The notes beneath the pieces were generated by a model. The model saw only the letters and a list, made by a program, of their open reading frames with translations. It was not told the origin of the DNA and ran no database searches. From Flavobacteriales bacterium (GTDB lineage Bacteria > Bacteroidota > Bacteroidia > Flavobacteriales_D > Sanyastnellaceae), in NCBI GenBank assembly GCA_947466425.1, contig CANIBZ010000019.1, positions 1 to 45,118 of the forward strand: a stretch of DNA of 45,118 bases. Direction: 5' to 3'. Positions 8,592 to 18,700 of this stretch are shown piece after piece. Every line of letters starts with the position of its first letter. Position 1 is the stretch's first letter. Position numbers and translations under genes: made by a program.

Positions 8592-9509
8592 TTATTTGAT
8601 GAAGTTTTGACGGTTGATGGTTCCGTTGTCGGATATCACTTCGATCGTATACGCTCCTTTTGAAAGCATGTTTGTTTGAATGCGAGTCATGCGATCTAAG
8701 ATTGTTCCGTTCATAAACACAACACGACCGGTGTTATCATAAATACGAATTGAACGAATAATGCTTGGAGAAACAACGTTCAAAATATCTCCAGTTACTG
8801 GATTAGGATAAATTGAAATTGAACGCTCTACATTTTCAGTAACACCTACATTGCAATCACACGTGTGAGCACCCAAGAAAGTGAAAGTGTTAGCTGGAAG
8901 AGTATCGTACTGTGCGAAAACATCGAATGTTGATGGATTCATAGTAACACCAGATGTTACAGTAGATTTTCTAATTTGCGTGTGGTCAGTTGTTGCGTAC
9001 AAGGTTGTTCCAGCAGCATCTGTGCCGTATGCACTCCATCCACCGAAACCAGTTCCTTCGCCAATTCTTCCATAAAGATCAATAAGCGTTTGTCCGTTAT
9101 TGGTTACAATTGCAACAGCGTCATTACCGTTGAAATAAAGTGGCCAAATACCGGCATCGTATGTTGGATTAAGGAATAAATCTGCAGCAGCAGCTAATTC
9201 ATCCCAAACTGGAGCTTCTAAGCCAGTGCCTAGTGGATCTTGTTTGTCAAGGACAACTACAATAACATCGTGGGCCGCAATGGTGTAACCATCCAAAGGA
9301 GAAATACTTCCGTATGAAGTGCTACCGTTTGAAAAGCGAACCAATCCGAAACCATTCAAGTTTACAGTGCTGTTCGTTGGGTTGTAAATTTCAACCGCTT
9401 TGTTATTGCTCCAACCTTCAACGATTTCCGAAATGAAGACTTGGTTGCATTGAGCCTTAGCAGTGAATAAGGCTAAAATAGAAAAAGAGAGGAGTAAAAG
9501 TTTTTTCAT
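8592..9509 (-). CDS. Secreted lamin-tail domain protein, T9SS cargo
   Basis: The product is 305 residues if translation begins at 9509 (MKKLLLLSFSILALFTAKAQ); an in-frame ATG two codons earlier at 9515 is equally possible. The signal peptide is followed by a lamin-tail domain, residues about 21-200, with the hallmark QVFISEIVEGWSNNKAVEIYNPTNSTVNLNG... region near residue 25. The last 80 residues are a T9SS type A sorting domain (SIYPNPVTGDIL...IRIYDNTGRVV...LSKGAYTIEV). In this family the lamin-tail fold often decorates secreted nucleases, but no catalytic domain is present here, so it is probably an adhesive or accessory secreted protein. It is bounded by its own terminator downstream and a candidate TATATTTG promoter upstream. 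Confidence 0.88.
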   Translation of the reverse strand: MKKLLLLSFSILALFTAKAQCNQVFISEIVEGWSNNKAVEIYNPTNSTVNLNGFGLVRFSNGSTSYGSISPLDGYTIAAHDVIVVVLDKQDPLGTGLEAPVWDELAAAADLFLNPTYDAGIWPLYFNGNDAVAIVTNNGQTLIDLYGRIGEGTGFGGWSAYGTDAAGTTLYATTDHTQIRKSTVTSGVTMNPSTFDVFAQYDTLPANTFTFLGAHTCDCNVGVTENVERSISIYPNPVTGDILNVVSPSIIRSIRIYDNTGRVVFMNGTILDRMTRIQTNMLSKGAYTIEVISDNGTINRQNFIK

Positions 9510-9744
9510 TACCATTTATTTTGAGGCAAATATATTCTACAATTGGTTCTCCTCGGTAGTCCAATGTGAAATGAATGTTAAAAGTTTCATGCACCTTTTT
9601 ATGGAGTTTCTTGGTCTTTAATTGTATGAAAGCTATTTACGAACGTTATGACTTGAACAATTTTCCTTTTCTGTATGCGGAAAAGGGCATTGTTTGAGCG
9701 GTTATTTAGTAAATTGCACTTTAATAGTACTGAAAAATAAAACG
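9510..9744. other. Divergent intergenic region with an inverted repeat
   Basis: This 235-base gap, the largest in the window, separates the lamin-tail gene (minus) from the giant adhesin (plus) and must carry both promoters. Besides the TATATTTG box it holds an inverted repeat, CCTTTTC (9665-9671) and GAAAAGG (9680-9686), with an 8-base spacer. No T-run follows, so it is more likely an operator or mRNA-leader hairpin than a terminator. It lies about 60 bases before the adhesin ATG. I see no small gene or RNA in the region. Confidence 0.4.
9527..9534 (-). promoter_or_regulatory. Candidate -7 promoter box for lamin-tail gene (TATATTTG)
   Basis: The minus strand reads TATATTTG, the same octamer as before anmK and an exact TAnnTTTG match. 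Initiation 5-7 bases downstream would leave a leader of only about 10-12 bases. No convincing -33 TTTG is seen at standard spacing. Confidence 0.45.
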
Positions 9745-12700
9745 ATGCGTTTCTTTATTCGCCTTTTTGCAATTGCAACTTTTTTTATGTTGGCTTCTTC
9801 AGCCAATGCTAATCACGTCTTAGGCGGAAATCTAACTTGGGATTGTCTTGGGGGTAATCAGTATCAGATTACTATGAGAATTTACAAAGATTGTTTTGGT
9901 GCGAGTCCAGCGTTGTCTGCCGAGAACCTGTTTGTTTTTCCAACAGGATGTACTCTGAATCCTCAAAATATTACGCTGAATCTTATTAGCACGACTGAAA
10001 TTTCGAATCTTTGCGCGAGTGAGTTACCCAGTAGTTCTTGTGTTGGAGGTTTATCCCCAGGGACACAATTGCTCACCTATCAGGCTACTGTAACTCTTAC
10101 TCCCGGTTGTACTTGGGAAGTTATTTGGAATGAAGGCGATTGGAATTACTTCAATAATATAAATTACAGCACACTTCCAGACGCTTATTTAGACGCACTA
10201 ATCAACACAAATTACTGCGCAGATTCTCCGGTAATTACATCTATGCAAGTTCCCTATGTTTGCAGAAACAACGGTGCCTTCGTTCATACGCCAACTGTAT
10301 CATTGCCAGCTGGAATTACCGCATCGTATACGCTTTCAACTCCACAAACAACCGGAGCGACGTTAGATGTAGGAATCAATGTTCCGGGTTATGTTAATAC
10401 TTTAGGAGCAACAGTCAATGCAACAACCGGTGCGGTTTCAATAAATACAAATGGAATTGCAGTTGGAAACTATATCGTTACGGTTCAGATAACACTCACT
10501 CAAGGAGCGAATGTTGTTGGAACGTATTACGAGAACATGGTTTTTGTCATTCGCGATTGTGCCATTACACCTACTGCCTTTGCCAATCCGGAAATTCAAA
10601 CCATTAACATAGCAGCCGATCTTGCAGGTCCAGCAACCATAAATGCCTGCTCGGGCGACAACGTTTGTTTCACCGTATCTGCGTCAAACACAAATTTGTA
10701 CCGTGCAATTACACTAACGGCAACATGGAGTGCGGGAATGAATGCTGGAACACCAGTATTCACGCAGAGTACCGTGAATTACAACCCCGCATCTGGGAAT
10801 TTTTGTTTCACAGCCGACCCTTCTATGGTGGGCACTCCGAATACCATCAGTTTCCATGCTGTAGATAATGCCTGTACTGCTCCGCAGTCAGATGATCAAG
10901 TGGTTACGGTAAACGTTTTTCCAAGTGTTACTTTAAATCCGACTACTGCGACAATTTGTAACAACGCCGCAGTGACCGTCACGGCTTCTGGAGGCACGAC
11001 CTACACCTGGTCAGTGTTGAGCGGTGATACTTCTCCAGGATTCGATGGAAACGGGGCAGTGCAGGTTTTAGAAAGTATTTCAGGAAATACGGTCATAATG
11101 GTGTCTATGCCTGGTGTGCCCGCGCAGTGTAATGCTACAGATACATTAACCGTAACGGTTCCTGATTTTACCCTTCAACCTTTGACAACCCAGAGTATGT
11201 GCGTGGGCGGTACGGTTACTCCGCTAACCTTCACATTGGTGGGAGTTACGGGAACACCTACCTACCAATGGTATAGCAATGCAACAAATGCAAACACTGG
11301 AGGAACCGCAATTGCCGGTGCGACATCTATTACTTATACTCCTTCCAGCGCAACTGCTGGAACAACTTATTACTATTGCGATGTTACTCTGACTTCTGCT
11401 AGCTGCCCGAACATTACGACTAATACTGCAGAGGTTATAGTTGTTGCAGATCCAACTATTACAACACAGCCATTAGCTGTTCAGAATATATGTATTGGAG
11501 GTTCAGGTACTTTGAATGTTGTCTATTCGAACGGATTAGGAAATGCTACCTACCAATGGTATTCAAACACCACGAATAGCAATACCGGTGGTTCCATAAT
11601 TGCTGGAGCAACTAGCTCAACCTACACCACTCCTGTTTTAACTACCGCCGGCACAAGAAATTATTATTGTATTGTAACACTGAGCGGCTCTGGTTGTGGA
11701 ACGGCCCTTTCTACGGTAGGTCAAGTCATTGTTGGAGCAGACCCTACAATTTCCACCCAACCGACAGCAACTCAATCAATCTGCGTTAGTGGAACACCTG
11801 CTGCAATTTCAGTAGCATACATCAATGGATCGGGAACCCCAGCTTATCAGTGGTATTCAAACACCACGACCAGCACAACCACAGGAACAGCAATTCCGGG
11901 TGCAACTTCGGCGACTTACACGTTCTCTCCAATGAACACGCCAGGTACTTTCTACTACTATTGTGTAATAACGTTGAGCGGATCAGGATGTAATGTAATT
12001 ACTTCAGCCACTTCCCAAGTGGTCGTTGTTGCAGATGCAACCATTGCAACTCAACCGCAAGCTTCTCAAACTGTTTGTTTGAATGGAATTCCAACCGCTC
12101 TAACTGTTACAGTGAATAATGGATTGGGAACCATCACTTACCAATGGTATTGCACCACCGCCAACAATAATTTTTCTGGTTCAGCCTTAGCCGGTGCAAC
12201 TTCTCCTACATTTATTCCTCCAACGAACGTTGTAGGAACACGGTACTACTACTGTAGGGTAAACGTTGCCAGCTTAACCTGCGGCGTTATTTTCGTTGTT
12301 ACATCTGCCCCTGGCGCTATAATCGTTGTGGCACCTCCAACTATAAATACACAACCTACTCCTACACAAAGCATTTGTATTGGAGGAACGCCGAATGCGC
12401 TAACAATGGGTTACACTGGAGGAACAGGTACAGCCAGTTACCAATGGTACAGCAATACAACAAACAGCAATACTGGCGGAACTGCCATAGCTGGTGCAAC
12501 CACAAATTCGTACACTCCGCCTGGAGCAACTATTGGCACGTCATATTATTACGGTGTTGTTACTTTAACTGGTCTAGGATGCGGAAGTGTGCCAAGCAAT
12601 GTGGCAACTGTAAATGTTATTGCCGACCCAATAATAACAACACAACCAACCGCTTCACAAACCTTATGTGTAGGCGGAATTCCTTCTTCACTTACAACAG

Positions 12701-15700
12701 CCTATTCAGGTGGAACGGGAACAGCTTCTTATCAGTGGTATAGCAACTCCACCAATTCTACAACGGGAGGAACATTAATAGCAGGGGCAACAACTGCAAC
12801 TTATTCCCCTGCAGCTATTGCCACTTCAGGTAACTACTATTATTACGGCACAGTTACGCTTTCAGGTTCAGGTTGTGGAACAATTACTTCATCTGCCTCC
12901 AATATTGTGGTAGTTGATGATCCTTCTTTTTCTGTTCAACCGCTTTCTACTCAAACTGTTTGCTTAAGTGGAACAACAACAGCCTTGTCCGTGACTTCAA
13001 TTGGCGGAACAGGCACAATGTCTTACCAGTGGTTTTCAAACGCTACCAACGCCACAACTGGAGGAACAGCAATTGCTGGAGCTACCTCTACAACATACAC
13101 TCCGCCAAGCGCAGCACTAGGAACAATTTATTACTATTGTGAAGTGTCAGCTACCGGCAGCGGTTGCGGAACAGCAGCTTCTGCAACAGCAGCGGTAATC
13201 GTTGTATCACCTCCAACTGTTAGCACGCAACCAACCGTTACTCAAACCATCTGTGATGGCGGAACGGCAACAGCATTAAGCGTTGCGTACACCGGTGGAA
13301 CAGGAACACCAAGCTACCAATGGTACAGCAATGCTGCGAATAATACAACCGGTGGAACGCTTATCGCTGGAGCAACAGCTTCAACATACACCCCAACCGG
13401 ACTTGTAACCGGAACGTATTATTACTATTGCATCATTACTTTATCAGGATCTGCATGTGGAACAACTACTTCCAACACAGCAACTGTTATTGCTGTAGCA
13501 GACCCAACCATTACCACTCAGCCAACAGCAACTCAAACACTTTGTGTGGGTGGCACACCAACTGCATTGACCTTGGCTTATTCCAACGGTACGGGCACTG
13601 CCAGTTACCAATGGTATAGCAACACCACCAACTCAACCACAAGCGGAACTCTTATCGCTGCTGCTACTGCAGCAACTTATACCCCACCTGTATTGAATAC
13701 AGTGGGCAGTTTTTATTATTACGGAATTGCTACGTTAAGTGGAAGCGGTTGCGGCGCTGCAACAACTGCAGTGGCTACCGCGGTTGTTGTAGCAGATCCG
13801 ACCATTTCAACACAACCGCTGTCTACCCAAACGGTTTGTTCAGGCGGCACTTTAACACCTCTTACTCTTGTGGCTTCTGGTGGAACAGGAACCACTACTT
13901 ATCAATGGTTCTCGAATACAACAAACAGCAATACTGGGGGAACACTTATCGCTGGGGCAACAAGCGCCTCATACACGCCCACAGCCACAGCAGTGGGGAC
14001 AATTTACTATTACGGTGAAGCGACTTTAAATGGTTCAGGTTGCGGAACAGTAGCTTCTGCAACTGCAGCGGTAATAGTAGTATCTCTTCCAACCGTTAGC
14101 ACGCAACCAACAGTTACTCAAACCATTTGTGATGGCGGAACAGCGACTGCATTAAGCGTTGCATACACCGGTGGAACAGGAACCCCAAGCTACCAGTGGT
14201 TTAGCAATGCTGCAAACAGCACAACTGGTGGAACAAGCATTGCGGGAGCAACAGCTGCAACGTATACTCCAACAGGACTTGCGGCTGGAACATATTACTA
14301 TTACTGTGTAATTACATTGTCAGGATCGGCATGTGGATCAGCAACTTCAAATACAGCAACAGTAATCGCTGCCCCAGATCCAACAATCACCACTCAGCCA
14401 ACGGCGACGCAAACCATTTGTGTGGGCGGAACTCCGAGTGCGTTAACCTTAGCTTATTCAAACGGAACAGGCACCGCGAGTTACCAATGGTATAGCAATA
14501 CAACGAACTCAACAACTGGCGGAACTATTATAGCTGGAGCAACAAGCGCGAGTTATTCTCCTCCTGTTTTGAATACCGCTGGCAACTTCTACTATTACGG
14601 AATAGCCACATTAAGTGGAAGTGGTTGCGGCGCAGCAACATCAGCAGTAGCTGCTGCAGTGGTTATTGCAGACCCTGCTGTTTCAACTCAACCGCAACTT
14701 ACGCAAACAGTTTGTACAGGCGGAGTGCCAACTCCTTTAATAGTGGCTGCTTCAGGCGGAACAGGCACTCCTTCTTACCAATGGTATTCGAATGCGGCAA
14801 ACAGCTCTACGGGTGGAACTTTAATTGCTGGAGCAACGGCTGCTTCTTACACACCAATTACTACTGCTGTTGGGACAATATATTACTACGGAATTATTAC
14901 ACAAAGTGGAAGTGGTTGCGTATCACCTGCTTCTTCAACAGGAGCGATTATCGTTGTATCCCCTCCAACAGTAAGCACGCAACCAACCGTTACTCAAACC
15001 ATCTGTGATGGCGGAACGGCAACAGCATTAAGTGTTGCATACACGGGTGGAACAGGAACACCCAGTTACCAATGGTATAGCAACGCAACTAACAGTGCAA
15101 CCGGTGGAACTTTAATTGCGGGAGCAACAGCTTCAACATACACCCCTACAGGACTGGTAACAGGAACGTATTATTACTATTGTATCATTACTTTATCAGG
15201 ATCTGCATGTGGAACAACCACTTCCAACACAGCAACTGTTATTGCTGTAGCAGACCCAACCATCACTACTCAGCCAACAGCTACACAAACCCTTTGTGTG
15301 GGTGGAACGCCAACAGCATTGACTTTAGCTTATTCCAATGGAACCGGCACTGCCAGTTACCAGTGGTATAGCAACACAACGAATTCAACAACTGGCGGAA
15401 CACTAATCGCAGGCGCAACAGCGGCAAGTTATTCTCCGCCTGTTTTGAATACAGCGGGTAGTATTTATTATTACGGAATAGCCACCTTAAGTGGAAGCGG
15501 TTGCGGCGTTGCAACGTCGTCTGCAGCTGAAGCAATTGTAGTGGCAGATCCAACGATTTCAGTTCAGCCCTTGGCGACCCAAACCGATTGTCAAAATGGA
15601 ATTTCAACCCCACTTACAGTAACTGTAACAGGAGGAGTTGGGACAACAACTTATCAATGGTATACCAATATTGTTAATTCAACAGTAGGCGGCGTAGCTT

Positions 15701-18700
15701 CTGGAAATGCAGCTACACTTACTCCGTTGACAAATGTTGTTGGAACGGCTTATGTGTATTGTGTAATCAATACAACCGGTGCGGGCTGTTCCCCTTCCAC
15801 ATCAGCTATTGCAGAAGTGATTGTGGCGCCAATTCCTTCAATAACAACCCAACCGCAAGCAACACAAACCGTTTGTCAAAACGGTACCACCTCAACGTTA
15901 TCATTTGCTTATTCAAACGGAACCGGATCCACAACATATCAGTGGTACTCGAACCCAACAAATAGCGCAACAGGTGGAACAGCAATTGCAGGCGAGACTA
16001 ATGCAACCTTCACCCCAAGCGCCAATGCTACTGGAACTACTTATTATTACTGCGTATCCACGCTTAGTTTAGGTGGAAGCGGCTGCGGAACAGTAACCAC
16101 ACAAACAGCAGCAGTCATTGTAGTTGGTCCTCCGACAATATCAACCCAACCAACCGCCACACAAACCATTTGTGTGGGTGGAACACCAACTGCTTTATCG
16201 ATCGCATACACCGGTGGAACAGGCACCGCCTCGTATCAATGGTACAGCAACACATCGAACGCTACAACAGGCGGAGCCGCAATTGTAGGTGCTACAACGG
16301 CTTCATTTACACCTCCGACATTAAATACTTCAGCAAGTTATTTCTATTACGGAACGGTTACTCTTAATGGCTCTGGTTGCGGGTCAGCTACATCTGCTTC
16401 TTCTGAAGTTGTTGTGGTTGGCGATCCAACCATTTCAGTTCAACCGCTAACCACTCAAACCGTTTGTCAGAACGGTATTCCAACGCCGATAACCGTAACG
16501 GTTGCAGGTGGAACAGGAACCACAACTTACCAATGGTACACGACGATCTTAAACAATAACGTGGGTGGAGTAGCTTCAGGAAATGCAGCGACACTGACTC
16601 CAATAACAGCCGTAGTAGGAACGGGATATGTTTATTGTGTTGTGAATACAACAGGTGCGGGATGTACCGCTATAGCTTCAACAACTTCAGCGGTGATTGT
16701 TGTGCCTCTTCCAACCATATCTTCTCAGCCATTAGCGTCGCAAACCATTTGTCAAAATGGAGTGGCAACGCCATTAACATTTACCTACACCAATGGAACC
16801 GGAACTCCAACGTATCAATGGTACGTTAACGCAACCGCAAGTACAACTGGAGGATCAATTTTAGCAGGGGAAACAAACGTTTCTTTTGCTCCTCCAACAA
16901 GTGCTCTCGGAACGCTCTATTATTATTGCGTGGCTACCATAAGCGGAAATGGATGCGGAACAGTTACGACTCAATCATCTGCGATAAATGTTGTTGGACT
17001 TCCAACAATTACCGCTCAGCCAATTGCCACGCAGACAATCTGCTCAGGAGGTTCTCCAAGTTCTTTAACATTGACATTCTCTGGAGGTACGGGTGCTGCT
17101 ACTTACCAATGGTATAGCAACAGCACCAATGCCACAACTGGTGGAGCGCTAATTCCTGGTGGAACTGGTGCACAGTACAATATTCCAAACTTGAATACTT
17201 CAGGAAACTATTACTATTACGGGATAATAACGTTAGGCGGGGTCGGATGTGGTTCAATAACAACAAGTGCTTCAGAGGTTATTGTTAACCCCGATCCTAC
17301 TGTTGGAACTCAACCTCTGACAACACAAAGCTTGTGCGCAACAGGAACACCAACGAATTTGCAGGTGAGCTATAACAATGGTGCTGGCACAGCTTCTTAT
17401 CAGTGGTACTCAAGTACAACGAATTCAACTGCAAGTGGAGTTATAATCCCTTCAGCAACGAGTGCTGTTTACACGCCAAGTTCAACAACTCCAGGGACAC
17501 AATATTACTACTGTAATATTACACTTTCGGGTTCTGGTTGCGCGGATGCGACAAGCAATGTGAGTGAAGTGATCGTGTTTGCACTACCTACTTTTTCAAT
17601 TCAACCGAATCCGAATCAAACAGTTTGTTTGGGAGGAACGCCAACTACATTGTCACCAACTGTTGTGGGTGGAACAGGCGCTGCCACTTACCAATGGTAT
17701 TCCAATTCTACAAATTCAAACACGGGTGGAACTGCAGTTGCAGGAGCAACCAATCTTACCTACACACCTGCCGGAACGACAGTTGGTTCAACGTATTATT
17801 ATTTGACAACAACCTTCGCAGGCACGAGCTGCGGAACTGTATCTTCAAGTACTTCACAAATTATTGTTGTAGCAGATCCTACAATCTCTACTCAACCACT
17901 AACAACAGAATCCATGTGCGTAGGAGGTACACCATCGGCACTAACGGTTGTTTTCACAGGAGGAGTAGGCACGCCAACCTATCAGTGGTACAGCAATACA
18001 ACGAATTCGAGTGTTGGAGGAACCGTAATCGCAGGTGCGGGTTCTAGCACCTACAACCCAGCATCAACTTCAACAGTAGGAAGCCAATATTTCTATGCGC
18101 AAATCACGCTTTCAGGTTCTGGATGCGATATATTAAGTTCTTCCGTAAGTGAAATCGTAAACGTTGCAGATCCTATAATTTCTACTCAGCCAATTGCATC
18201 ACAAGATGTATGTTTAAATGGCACACCCACAAACATTAGTGCAGCTGTTTCTGGTGGGTTGGGAACGGTGAGCTATGCTTGGTACAGCAATTCAACTCAA
18301 ACCCTTCCGGGTACTGTTTATCCTGGAGCGAATACCGCAACAGTTACTCCAACCAATACACCCGTAGGAATTTCGTATTACTACATGGTGGCATCTCTTT
18401 CAGGAAATGGATGTAACCCTGCTACTTCGAATTTTTCTCAAGTAACCGTTCACGCCTTACCCACAGTGACAGCTACGCCAGTTGATAATTCAATTTGTTT
18501 CGGTACAACAACGGATATAGTTGCGAGTGGTGCAACTTCTTATGTTTGGACGGCAGCTCCTACCATTACTTCACCAACGAATGTGGCCATTGTAACGGTT
18601 GCTCCTGTGGGCAGTGTATCCTACACCGTTCAAGGTACAGATGCATTTGGATGTGTGAATACGGCAACAACAACCGTTGTTGCAGCAACACAACTAAACG

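Noticed and set aside
9694..9744. TTG start extending the giant adhesin by 17 residues
   Set aside because: It would place 17 residues ahead of a clean signal peptide beginning at ATG 9745.
12375..18047. Many open frames of 60-140 codons inside the adhesin repeats, on both strands
   Set aside because: They repeat with the same period as the adhesin and are shadow frames of a biased, repetitive coding sequence; their products are Asn/Cys/Trp-rich with no plausible domains.
11164..18459. Regular repeats of about 292 bases that might be mistaken for a CRISPR or satellite array
   Set aside because: The units are coding, in one uninterrupted frame with signal peptide and export domain, and have no spacer structure.
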